Assembly: GCA_002255925.1 (NCBI GenBank)
Contig: NKIH01000005.1
Span: 186,001-250,000, forward strand
DNA from: Burkholderiales bacterium PBB6
GTDB lineage: Bacteria > Pseudomonadota > Gammaproteobacteria > Burkholderiales > Burkholderiaceae_C
DNA: 64,000 nucleotides
Direction of reading: 5' to 3'
Shown: one piece after another, positions 16,428 through 24,685 of the stretch
Numbering within the stretch: the first letter of the stretch is position 1
Layout of the letters: every line of letters begins with the position of its first letter
Position numbers and translations under genes: made by a program
The notes under the pieces: generated by a model
Database searches by the model: none
Seen by the model: the letters and a program-made list of their open reading frames with translations, nothing else
Told to the model about the DNA's origin: nothing

Positions 16428-17255
16428 TCACTTCACCGCACCGGCGGTGAGGCCGGCGATGAGTTGACGAGAGGTCAGGGCGAACAGCAGCAACAGCGGC
16501 ACGGTGGCGATGGCGGAGCCCGCCATCAGCGCGCCCCATTCGGTGTCCACGGGGCTTTGCAGGCTGCGCAGGGCCAGCGGCAGCGTGTACATCTCGGGCG
16601 AGCGCATCACGATCAGCGGCCCGATGAAGTTGTTCCACGAAGCGATGAAGGTGATCAGGCCCAGCGTGCCCAGTGCCGGCCGCAGCAGCGGCAGCACGAT
16701 GCGCAGGTAGATGCTGAACTCGCCGGCGCCGTCGAGGCGTGCCGCTTCGACCAAGTCGCGCGGCACCGAGGTGGCGACAAACTGGCGCATCAGGAAAATG
16801 CCGAAGGCACTGGCCGCGCCAGGCAGGTACAGCGCCCGGGGTTGGTCGATCCAGCCCAGCAGGTCCATGATCATGAAGGTCGGGATCATGTTCATGAATG
16901 AGGGCAGCAACATGGTGGCCATCACCAAGCCGAACAAGGCCTTCTTGTAGCGGAACTCGAACAGCGCAAAGGCATAGCCGGCCATCGAGCAGAACAACAG
17001 CGTGAGCGCGGTGGAAGCCAGCGCCACATACAGGCTCCAGCCCAGGTTGCGCCAGAACGGCACGCGGCTGGTGAGGATCTCGATGTTCAGCATCAGGTCA
17101 CCACCGAAGAACAACGGCGGCGGCAGCTTGAAGATGTCTTCCCGCGAGTGCGTGGCGAACACGAACATGACGTAGAACGGGGCCAGCATCAACAAGGCAC
17201 CCAGCCCCACCATCAGGTAGGCGGCCCAGGGGCGCATGGCGGCGGTTTTCTGCAT
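16428..17255 (-). CDS. Sugar ABC transporter permease (MalG-like)
   Basis: The 275-residue protein starts MQKTAAMRPWAAYLMVGLGALLML. It has six predicted membrane spans and the EAA coupling loop DLVEAARLDGAGEFSIYLRIVLPLLRPALGTLGLITFIASWNNFIGPL. This is the second CUT1 permease of the operon. The start lies 26 bp after the first permease gene. The longer open frame upstream has no membrane character and is not used. Confidence 0.93.
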   Translation of the reverse strand: MQKTAAMRPWAAYLMVGLGALLMLAPFYVMFVFATHSREDIFKLPPPLFFGGDLMLNIEILTSRVPFWRNLGWSLYVALASTALTLLFCSMAGYAFALFEFRYKKALFGLVMATMLLPSFMNMIPTFMIMDLLGWIDQPRALYLPGAASAFGIFLMRQFVATSVPRDLVEAARLDGAGEFSIYLRIVLPLLRPALGTLGLITFIASWNNFIGPLIVMRSPEMYTLPLALRSLQSPVDTEWGALMAGSAIATVPLLLLFALTSRQLIAGLTAGAVK

Positions 17256-17281
17256 GGTGTTTCCTTCTGTGTCCGCTGCGT

Positions 17282-18223
17282 TCACTGGCCCGAGGACCGG
17301 GGCTGGAAGGCTCGGTTGGTGAGCCAGGTGAGCAGCACCACCACCACGAACAGCAGCCACGACATCGCGCTGGCGGCGCCGAAGTCATTGAAGTCAAAGG
17401 CCATGCGGTAGAGGTACATGGCGGTCGTCATGCCGGCCTGGTCAGAGCCGCCCCGCCCGTTCGGCGTGAGGATGAAGGGCTCTTCGAACAGTTGCAGGCC
17501 GCCGATCACGCTGAGGGTGACGCCGAAGAAGATCATCGGACGCAGGCTGGGCAGGGTGATGAAGAAAAACTGCTGCAACTTGCCGGCGCCGTCCATGGTG
17601 GCGGCCTCGTACAAATCTGCGGGAATGGTCTGCAGCGCCGCCAGGTAGAGCACCACGTTGAAGCCCACATAGCGCCAGAACACGATGGTGGCTACCGCCG
17701 GCTTGATGTTGCTGGCGTTGCCGATCCAGTCGATGGGCTCGGTGGGCAGCCAGGCGCCCAGCACCGGCACCTTGGCCAGGGCCTGCAGGCCGAGGTTCAA
17801 CAAGCCGTAGTCGGTGGAAAACAGCGAGCTGAACATGATGGCGATGGCCACCGTGGACGTGATGTAGGGCAGGAAGTACGCGCCGATCACCCAGTTGCGG
17901 CTGCGCTTGAACGCCGTGTGGATGAACACCGCCAGCGGAATGGCCACCAGGTGCTGCGGCACACCCGACGCCACGGCCAGCCATCCGGTATTGCGCAGCG
18001 ACTTCCAGAACCAGTCATCACTCAGCGCAAAGAGGAAGTTGTCGAAGCCGACGAACTGCATCGCGCCGAGGCCATTGGTGGGCTCCCAGCTCTGGAAGGC
18101 CAGGTAGAGCGAAAACATCAACGGGAACAGGCCGAACACGGCAAACAGCACCAGGAACGGGCTGATGAACACATACGGCGCCCAGCGGGGTGACAGGCGC
18201 AATGCGGTGGGCAGCTTGGGCAT
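17282..18223 (-). CDS. Sugar ABC transporter permease (MalF-like)
   Basis: The 313-residue protein starts MPKLPTALRLSPRWAPYVFISPFLVLFAVFGLFPLMFS, a standard CUT1 permease N-terminus. The coupling loop is DLYEAATMDGAGKLQQFFFITLPSLRPMIFFGVTLSVIGGLQLFEEPF. It forms the channel with the MalG-like protein. The first 118 residues of the longer frame are read from the 3' end of the binding-protein gene and are discarded. Confidence 0.93.
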   Translation of the reverse strand: MPKLPTALRLSPRWAPYVFISPFLVLFAVFGLFPLMFSLYLAFQSWEPTNGLGAMQFVGFDNFLFALSDDWFWKSLRNTGWLAVASGVPQHLVAIPLAVFIHTAFKRSRNWVIGAYFLPYITSTVAIAIMFSSLFSTDYGLLNLGLQALAKVPVLGAWLPTEPIDWIGNASNIKPAVATIVFWRYVGFNVVLYLAALQTIPADLYEAATMDGAGKLQQFFFITLPSLRPMIFFGVTLSVIGGLQLFEEPFILTPNGRGGSDQAGMTTAMYLYRMAFDFNDFGAASAMSWLLFVVVVLLTWLTNRAFQPRSSGQ

Positions 18224-18287
18224 GGAAGGGTGTCTCGTTCGGGGTCGACGAATGGCGGGGCGCTCAGCGGGGCGATCGGTGGCGCGA

Positions 18288-19625
18288 TCAGCGGCGCGCG
18301 CGCTGGGCCAGCAGGCGTTGGGCATCGGCCAGGGCCTGGGCAATCGGCTTGTTCTGGTCGAGCACCTTGTCGAGCTCGGTGTTGATGACCTCTTCCGCGA
18401 AGGCGTCTTGCTTGTGCACCGCAGCCGCGTTGATTCGGCGAGTGGCGTCGCGCCAGACCAGGCGGGCAGGCTGCTGGCCGAGGAAGGCGATGGGTTGCTC
18501 GAAGAACGGGTCGGTGTGCGCGTCCAGCAGCGCCGGGAAGGCGTCGTGGGCCTTGAAGGCCGCCAGTTGCCGCTCACGGCTGAGTGTGAGCAGCTCGATC
18601 AACTCCCAGGCCAGCGCCTTGTTGGGCGCGGGTGATGCTTTGGCGATGGCGAAGAAGGTGCCGCCATAGGCCACGAAGGTGTTTTCAGGCAGCTGCGCGG
18701 CGCGCCACTTGCCGGCGGTTTGCGGGGCCAGCCAGTGGTTCAGATGGCCAGCCAGCCAGGCGCCTGACAACTGCGTGGCCAGCGTGCCGCGGCGGAAGCC
18801 TTCCGACCAGTCGTTCGACCAGGTGGTGACCTTCGCGTCCAGCTTGTTCTGGCGCACGGTGCGGGCCAGCTCGAAGGCCCGCACGAAGCGCGGTGAGTTC
18901 ACCAGCACGTTCGAATCCTGGTCGAAATACAGGCCCTCGCCGGGCTTCAGCCCGCTGCGGATGAGCACGTCCTTGATGTCCCGTGCGTGCGAGACCAGGT
19001 AGGCGCCGGTACGCGCTTTCAGCTGCACGCCAGCGGCCACATAGCTGTCCCACGAGCCGGTCAGGTCGGCTTCAGTCAGCCCGGCCTTGGCGAGGATGTC
19101 GGCGCGGTACAGCAGGCTGCCGGGGCCGATGTCGGCCGGCACCGCCACCACCCTGCCCGCGCGGCCCAGCGCCTGCTGGTAGGCGTAGGGTACGAAGCGG
19201 TCGCGCACGCGCTCGATGTTGAACGGCGGCTGCCGCAGGTCTTCCAGCCCGCCGCCCATGGCGAAGCGGCCGACATAACCCACCTCGAGCGCCATCACGT
19301 CCGGCAGGTGCGAGCCGGTGGAAAGTGCCGTCGTCATCGCCGTGTGGTGATCGGCGAACTGCCGGCTCACCACTTTCACCGCCACGTCCGGGTGGCGGCG
19401 CTGCCATTCCGGCAGGGCTTCCTTGATGACTTCATCGATCGCCGGGTAGGCGGCCACCAGCAAGGTGCGAGGGGCCGCCGCCGTGCCGGCCGATTGAGCC
19501 AGGCCGGGTGACGCCAGCAGACACAGCAAGACCCCGGCGATCAGGGCCACGCCCATGCCGGTGCTGGCCGCGCTGCGCCAGCGGGCGAGCAGGCGGCGGG
19601 CGCCGGGGGCTGTTGAATGCCGCAT
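18288..19625 (-). CDS. Extracellular sugar-binding protein (family 1)
   Basis: The 445-residue lipid-free periplasmic protein has an arginine-rich N-region, a hydrophobic core (GMGVALIAGVLLCLLAS) and likely cleavage after GLAQSA. The mature part shows the family-1 solute-binding pattern (AAYPAIDEVIKEALPEWQRRHPDVAVKVV; ALSTGSHLPDVMALEVGYVGRF; AWELIELLTLS). It is the first gene after the LacI operator, so it leads the beta-glucoside importer operon. The ligand is inferred from the GH1 gene in the operon. Confidence 0.92.
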   Translation of the reverse strand: MRHSTAPGARRLLARWRSAASTGMGVALIAGVLLCLLASPGLAQSAGTAAAPRTLLVAAYPAIDEVIKEALPEWQRRHPDVAVKVVSRQFADHHTAMTTALSTGSHLPDVMALEVGYVGRFAMGGGLEDLRQPPFNIERVRDRFVPYAYQQALGRAGRVVAVPADIGPGSLLYRADILAKAGLTEADLTGSWDSYVAAGVQLKARTGAYLVSHARDIKDVLIRSGLKPGEGLYFDQDSNVLVNSPRFVRAFELARTVRQNKLDAKVTTWSNDWSEGFRRGTLATQLSGAWLAGHLNHWLAPQTAGKWRAAQLPENTFVAYGGTFFAIAKASPAPNKALAWELIELLTLSRERQLAAFKAHDAFPALLDAHTDPFFEQPIAFLGQQPARLVWRDATRRINAAAVHKQDAFAEEVINTELDKVLDQNKPIAQALADAQRLLAQRARR

Positions 19626-19783
19626 GGAAGTCTCCGTCTGGTGCGGGGCCTGTTTCGCTGCAAGCGGCCAGGCCCGTCATGGTCGAGGAACCACCGTGCG
19701 GTGCGGCCGATGGCCTGCCCGCACGGTCTGCGCTCACGCGGTGGCATCAGGCAGCGGGGACATTGACCACGGCCGGCACCAAG

Positions 19784-19801
19784 TTTGAAAGCGCTTTCAA
19801 A
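19784..19801. promoter_or_regulatory. LacI-family operator upstream of the sugar operon
   Basis: TTTGAAAGCGCTTTCAAA is a perfect 18-bp palindrome with the central CG step of LacI/GalR operators. It lies 159 bp upstream of the binding-protein start and 62 bp after the LacI stop. It probably overlaps or flanks the operon promoter and is relieved by a sugar inducer. Confidence 0.85.
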
Positions 19802-19844
19802 CTATAAGCGGCGCGACGAGCCAGTGTCAAATCAGGGAAAGTGC

Positions 19845-20906
19845 TCAGCCGCGCAGGCGGCGGCTTGATTCGCGGGCGACCAGGCGCGGCACCGGCATCT
19901 GCACATCCGGCTTCTGACCTGCCAGCAACTGCAGCATGGCGGCGGCGGCCAGGCGGCCCTGCTCATAGGCGGGCTGCTGCACGGTGCTCAAGGGCGGTAT
20001 GGCATAGACCGAGCTGGGCAGGTCATCGAAGCCCACCACCGACACATCTTCAGGCACCCGCAAGGAGCGGCGGTACAGCGCGAGGGACGCACCCACCGCC
20101 ATCTGGTCATTCGCGGCAAAGATCGCCGTGAAGGATTGCTGGCTGGCCAGCAGGCGCTCAACCGCCAGCACACCACTCACCTCGTTGTAGTCGCCCGGCA
20201 CCACCAGCGCCGCATCAAACGCGATGCCGGCGGCTTCCAGCGCCTGCTTGTAGCCCTGCAAACGCTCGATCGAATCCGGGTGCTCGGGGTCACCCGAGAT
20301 GAAGGCGATGCGCTTGTGGCCGAGGTCGGTCAAATGCTGCGTCGCCAGCCGGGCACCCTCGACGTTGTCGAAGTTCAGCGAGAACAACCCCGGCGCCTTC
20401 AGCGTGCGGCCCGTCACCACCAGCGGCAGCTGGCGGGCGATCTGCTTGAGCGCCTGGTCGGGCAGGCGGCCGGTCAGCACGATGATGCCGTCGACCCGGC
20501 GTGAACGCAGCATGTCGATGCAACGCGCTTCCAGCGTGGCGTTCCAGTGGCCACTCACGAACAGCGGGCTGTAGCCGACGGCGTCGAGTTCGTCTTCAAT
20601 GCCGCGCAGCGCCGCGCCATAAAACGGGCTGTCGATGGCCTGGGTGACCACCCCGATGCTCAGGGTTCGGCCACCGGCCAGGCCGCGCGCCATGGGGTTG
20701 GGCACGAAGCCCAGACGCTCGATGGCGGTGTCCACGGCCTGCTTCTTGGCGGCGCTCACCACGGCCGTGCCGTTGAGGATGCGCGACACCGTGCTCAGCG
20801 ACACACCAGCCGCCTCGGCCACCATCTCGATGGTCACCGGCCCACCGCTGGCCTTCTGGCTGGCACGGGTGCGGGTACGGGGCGGGCTGGGCGGAGAGGT
20901 GCTCAT
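19845..20906 (-). CDS. LacI-family transcriptional regulator of the sugar operon
   Basis: The 353-residue protein (start MSTSPPSPP) has the LacI helix-turn-helix [47 protein letters not shown] and a sugar-binding effector domain ending [22 protein letters not shown]. It is transcribed just ahead of the transport operon, in the same direction. Its own promoter region holds a second, imperfect operator (20944-20961), which implies autoregulation. The 23 residues before the chosen start are read from this operator region and are not protein-like. Confidence 0.94.
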   Translation of the reverse strand: MSTSPPSPPRTRTRASQKASGGPVTIEMVAEAAGVSLSTVSRILNGTAVVSAAKKQAVDTAIERLGFVPNPMARGLAGGRTLSIGVVTQAIDSPFYGAALRGIEDELDAVGYSPLFVSGHWNATLEARCIDMLRSRRVDGIIVLTGRLPDQALKQIARQLPLVVTGRTLKAPGLFSLNFDNVEGARLATQHLTDLGHKRIAFISGDPEHPDSIERLQGYKQALEAAGIAFDAALVVPGDYNEVSGVLAVERLLASQQSFTAIFAANDQMAVGASLALYRRSLRVPEDVSVVGFDDLPSSVYAIPPLSTVQQPAYEQGRLAAAAMLQLLAGQKPDVQMPVPRLVARESSRRLRG

Positions 20907-20943
20907 GGCAGGCAAGCGTTGAAACTGCGCCCGAGTGTACGTT

Positions 20944-20961
20944 TTGGCAAGCGCTTTCAAA
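20944..20961. promoter_or_regulatory. Imperfect LacI-type operator at the lacI-like gene
   Basis: TTGGCAAGCGCTTTCAAA shares the AAGCGCTTTCAAA half and the central palindrome of the operator at 19784-19801. It sits 38 bp upstream of the regulator start and 38 bp upstream of the divergent VF530 gene, so it may affect both. Confidence 0.65.
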
Positions 20962-20998
20962 GCCCGTTTTGGCACTGCAGGCCCTGCGACAATCCCGC

Positions 20999-21259
20999 AT
21001 GCCTGAAACGCCCCCCTCCCCCGAACAGCCGCGCAACCCGCTGCATGGCCTGACGCTCGAAGCCATCGTCACCGCCCTGGCGGAAGGCTATGGCTGGCAT
21101 GAGCTGGGCCACCTGATTCCCATCCGCTGCTTCCAGGACAACCCGAGCGTGAAGTCCAGCCTCACCTTCCTGCGCAAGACCCCCTGGGCCCGCGAGAAGG
21201 TGGAAAGCCTCTACCTCTTCATGCTGCGCGAACAACGCCGCGACACCCGCCGACCATGA
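20999..21259 (+). CDS. VF530-family small DNA-binding protein
   Basis: The 86-residue protein starts [21 protein letters not shown] and contains [45 protein letters not shown]. This is the conserved core of the VF530/DUF2132 family, a small helical fold reported to resemble DNA-binding proteins. Length is typical. Its stop overlaps the next gene's start by 4 bp. The cellular role is not established. Confidence 0.88.
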   Translation: MPETPPSPEQPRNPLHGLTLEAIVTALAEGYGWHELGHLIPIRCFQDNPSVKSSLTFLRKTPWAREKVESLYLFMLREQRRDTRRP

Positions 21260-22137
21260 AACTCAATGCCTACGGCCGCAGCGGCCTGACCGTGTCGCAA
21301 CTGGGCCTGGGGGCTGGCCAGATCGGCGACGCCGCGCTCGACGAGGCCCATGTCGCCAAGCTGCTCAACACGGCGCTCGACCTCGGCATCACGCTGATCG
21401 ACACCGCCCGGGGCTACGGCCTGAGCGAAGAGCGCATCGGCCGACACCTGGCCCATCGCCGCGCTGAATTTGTGCTGTCTACCAAGGTTGGCTACGGCAT
21501 CGATGGCTATGCAGACTGGACCGGCGCGGTGATTCATGCCGGCATCGACGCCGCATTGATGCGCCTGCAGACCGACGTGATCGACATCGTTCACCTGCAC
21601 TCGTGCAGCCTGGACGTGCTGCGCGCCGGCGAGGTGGTGGAGGCGCTGATGCGCGCCCGCGAGGCCGGCAAGATCCGCGTGGCCGCCTACGCCGGTGAAA
21701 ACGACCCGCTGGGCTGGGCGCTGGCGCATGGCGGCTTTGGTGGCGTGGAGTGCTCGGTCAGCCTGTTCGACCAGCGCACGCTGCAGCACTGGCTGCCCGC
21801 TGCCGTTGAACGCGGCCAAGGCGTGATCGCCAAGCGGGCGCTGGGCAACGCGCCGTGGCGCCATGCTGAGCGGCCCACCGGCCAGTACGTCGAGGCCTAC
21901 TGGGACCGCATGCAGGTGCTGGCCTACGACACCACCGGCCTGCCCTGGGATGAATTCGCCCTGCGCTTCAGCGCCTGGCAGCCCGAGGTGAGCGCGGCCA
22001 TCACCGGCACCACCAGCGTGGAGAACCTGCGCCGCAATGTGGACGCCGTGAACCGCGGCCCGTTGCCTGAAGCAGTGGTGACGCACTTGCGCGCACGCTT
22101 CGCCGAGGTCGGCAGCCAGTGGCAGGGCGAGCTGTGA
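21256..22137 (+). CDS. Aldo/keto reductase
   Basis: The 293-residue NADPH-type oxidoreductase has the AKR barrel. The start is [25 protein letters not shown], then [25 protein letters not shown] (catalytic Asp and Tyr), Lys in [11 protein letters not shown] and His in [10 protein letters not shown]. Members reduce or oxidise sugars and aldehydes. It overlaps the VF530 gene by 4 bp and is coupled to the next oxidoreductase, so the three may be co-expressed, perhaps in sugar conversion next to the glucoside operon. Confidence 0.92.
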   Translation: MKLNAYGRSGLTVSQLGLGAGQIGDAALDEAHVAKLLNTALDLGITLIDTARGYGLSEERIGRHLAHRRAEFVLSTKVGYGIDGYADWTGAVIHAGIDAALMRLQTDVIDIVHLHSCSLDVLRAGEVVEALMRAREAGKIRVAAYAGENDPLGWALAHGGFGGVECSVSLFDQRTLQHWLPAAVERGQGVIAKRALGNAPWRHAERPTGQYVEAYWDRMQVLAYDTTGLPWDEFALRFSAWQPEVSAAITGTTSVENLRRNVDAVNRGPLPEAVVTHLRARFAEVGSQWQGEL

Positions 22138-23171
22138 ACACGGCGCTGCAAGCAGACGCGGAATTCCGCTGGGGCGTGGTTGGCCCGGGCAAGATCGCCC
22201 AGCGCTTCGCGGAAGCCGTAAGCCGCCTGCCCAACACCCGCCTGCAGGCACTGCATGCCCGCAACCCCGAGCGGGCGCACGCCTTTGCGCAGCGCTGGCA
22301 AGCGGCGGGTGCGCCGGCCATCCACATCGCGCCCAGCCTGGAAGCCTTGCTGGCCGACCCCGACGTGGACGCGGTCTACATCGCCACGCCGCACAGTGAA
22401 CACCGCGACGCCGTCGAGGCTGCCCTGCTGGCAGGCAAACCAGTGCTGTGCGAAAAGCCGCTGGTGACCAACCGCGCCCAGGCTCATCACCTGAGCCAGC
22501 TGGCCCATGAGCGCAACACCTTTCTGATGGAGGCACTGTGGACCCGCTTTCTGCCGGCCTACCAGCAACTGGGTGAATGGCTGGCCAGCGGCGCCATCGG
22601 CACGGTGCAGGCGATGCAGTCGAGCTTCTGCTTCAGGGCAGACTTTGACCCGAGCTCGCGCATCTTCAATTCGGCGCTGGCGGGCGGTGCGCTGCTCGAC
22701 ATCGGTATCTACAACCTGGCCATGACGCGCTGGGTGCGCCAGCAGGCCACCGGCCTGAGCGACGAGCCTGTGCAGATCGATGTACAGGGGCGGCTCGCGC
22801 CCACGGGCGTCGATGCGCGGGTGCTCGGCGCCCTGCACTTCACTGACGGCTTCAGCTCGCAGTTCGTCTGCGCCGTGGACGGCAGCGCCTCGAATGCGCT
22901 GGAGATTCACGGCAGCCACGGCTGGATGCGCATCCCGAGCAACTTCTGGGAAGGCACCCGCGTGGAGCTGTACCGCACCGGCGAAAGCCCCGTGCTGCTG
23001 GACACACCGTTCCACATCAACGGCTTCGAGGGCGAGATCGTGGAAGCCAGGCGCTGCATCCGAGCCGGTCTGGTGGAAAGCCCGCAGATGACCCACGCCG
23101 ACACCTTGTGCGTGCTGGGCTGGATGGACACGCTGCGCGCGCGCCTGGGCGTGGTGTACCCGTTTGACTGA
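22134..23171 (+). CDS. Gfo/Idh/MocA-family oxidoreductase
   Basis: The 345-residue protein begins at GTG ([25 protein letters not shown]), overlapping the previous stop by 4 bp. A GTG at 22119 is the alternative. It shows the Rossmann motif GVVGPGKIA, the conserved EKP in GKPVLCEKPLVTN and LWTRFLPAYQQL of the catalytic domain. Family members are NAD(P)-dependent sugar dehydrogenases. The GTGA overlap indicates tight co-translation with the aldo/keto reductase. Confidence 0.92.
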   Translation: MNTALQADAEFRWGVVGPGKIAQRFAEAVSRLPNTRLQALHARNPERAHAFAQRWQAAGAPAIHIAPSLEALLADPDVDAVYIATPHSEHRDAVEAALLAGKPVLCEKPLVTNRAQAHHLSQLAHERNTFLMEALWTRFLPAYQQLGEWLASGAIGTVQAMQSSFCFRADFDPSSRIFNSALAGGALLDIGIYNLAMTRWVRQQATGLSDEPVQIDVQGRLAPTGVDARVLGALHFTDGFSSQFVCAVDGSASNALEIHGSHGWMRIPSNFWEGTRVELYRTGESPVLLDTPFHINGFEGEIVEARRCIRAGLVESPQMTHADTLCVLGWMDTLRARLGVVYPFD

Positions 23172-23182
23172 CCGTTGATTGC

Positions 23183-24592
23183 ATGACGACTTCTCCCGAC
23201 CCTCGCGCTCAAAGCACTGAAACCACCAACACACCCACCGGCGCCCAACCCCGGCGCCAGCTGGGCGTGTGGCATGCCGTGTCGGTGTGCGTGGGCATGG
23301 TGGTGGGCGCCGGCATCTTCAAGACCTCGCCCATGGTGGCCGCCAGCTTGGGCAGTGACACCGCGCTGTACCTCGCCTGGGCCATCGGCGGCGTGCTCAG
23401 CTTCATGGGCGCCCTGTGTTTTGCCGAACTGGCCTCGGCCTTTCCCAGCCCGGGCGGTGATTACCACTTCCTGCGCCTGGCCTACGGCCGATGGCTAGGC
23501 CTGCTGTTTGCGTGGTCACGCTTCGCGGTCATCCACACCGGCTCGATGGCCTTGCTGGCCTTCGTGTTTGGTGATTACCTCGGCCAGCTCATTCCGCTCG
23601 GGCCTTACGGCAGCGCGGTGTTTGCAGCGACGGCCATCAGCGTGCTGGTGGTGCTGAACCTGCGAGGCGTGCAGATCGGCTTGGGCACCCAGATCGGCCT
23701 GATGGTGCTGGTGATCGGCGGCATGCTGGCCGTGGGCCTGGCGGGCGGCTGGCTGGTCTGGCAGGGCACAGCCCCGGCCACGGCGTTGGTGGCGGCACCG
23801 GGCAGCGCCGGCCACGATGCTTTTGGCGTGGCGATGGTGTTTGTCTTCCTGGCCTACGGCGGCTGGAGTGACGCGGCCACGCTGTCGGCGGAAATGCGGG
23901 ACGAGCGCCGGGGCATCGTGCATGCGCTGATGCTGGGCCTGGCCTTGGTGGCCAGCATGTACCTGCTGGCCAACTGGGCCTATCTGCAAGGCCTGGGGCT
24001 GGAAGGCCTGGCGCGCAGCGACGCGCCCGCGGCCGATTTGATGCGTCGCGCGTTTGGCCCGGCCGGTGAAATCGCCATTGTGGGCGTGGTGGCGATCACC
24101 TCCATCACCGTGATGAACGCGACCTTGATCGCCGGGGCGCGCACCACCTTTGCCGCTGCCCGTGACTTGCCGCGACGCACGGCCTTGGGCGACTGGGACA
24201 TGTCGCGCGGCGTGCCTGCCGGCGCGGTGATGGCGATAGGCGGCGTCGCCCTGCTTTTGGTGGGCTTTGGCACGTTGACGCGTGGTGGATTTGCCACGAT
24301 GGTGGACTACCTGTCGCCGGTGTACTGGTTCTTTCTCATGCTGTCTGGCGCCGCCGTGATCGTTCTTCGGAAAAAATTCCCGGATGCGCCCCGTCCTTTC
24401 CGCGTGCCGCTGTTCCCGCTGCTGCCGCTGCTGTTCGTGGGCTGCAGTGCCTACCTGCTGCACGCCAGCGTGGTGTACGTGAAGGCGGGGGCCGTGGCCG
24501 GGCTGGCAGTGCTGGTGCTTGGCGGCCTTGTGCTGTGGCCACTGAGCCGCGAGCGTGCCGGCCCGCGCAGTCCGAAGGGGCCGCAGCGCTGA
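23183..24592 (+). CDS. APC-family amino acid permease
   Basis: The 469-residue inner-membrane protein has about 12 hydrophobic segments. After a polar N-terminus, QLGVWHAVSVCVGMVVGAGIF is the first helix with the GxGxF substrate motif of the LAT/AAT group. GALCFAELASAFPSPGGDYHFL follows, as expected. It probably exchanges or imports an amino acid or amine by proton coupling. It starts 11 bp after the oxidoreductase gene and may belong to that transcript. Confidence 0.92.
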   Translation: MTTSPDPRAQSTETTNTPTGAQPRRQLGVWHAVSVCVGMVVGAGIFKTSPMVAASLGSDTALYLAWAIGGVLSFMGALCFAELASAFPSPGGDYHFLRLAYGRWLGLLFAWSRFAVIHTGSMALLAFVFGDYLGQLIPLGPYGSAVFAATAISVLVVLNLRGVQIGLGTQIGLMVLVIGGMLAVGLAGGWLVWQGTAPATALVAAPGSAGHDAFGVAMVFVFLAYGGWSDAATLSAEMRDERRGIVHALMLGLALVASMYLLANWAYLQGLGLEGLARSDAPAADLMRRAFGPAGEIAIVGVVAITSITVMNATLIAGARTTFAAARDLPRRTALGDWDMSRGVPAGAVMAIGGVALLLVGFGTLTRGGFATMVDYLSPVYWFFLMLSGAAVIVLRKKFPDAPRPFRVPLFPLLPLLFVGCSAYLLHASVVYVKAGAVAGLAVLVLGGLVLWPLSRERAGPRSPKGPQR

Positions 24593-24685
24593 TCCATGCC
24601 ATGGCGGGCCTCGGAAGAAGCCCCCCTTTTTTGACCTGCTTCTGTTTCATCTGCTTTCTTGTCTTTACTTGTTGACGCACTTCCC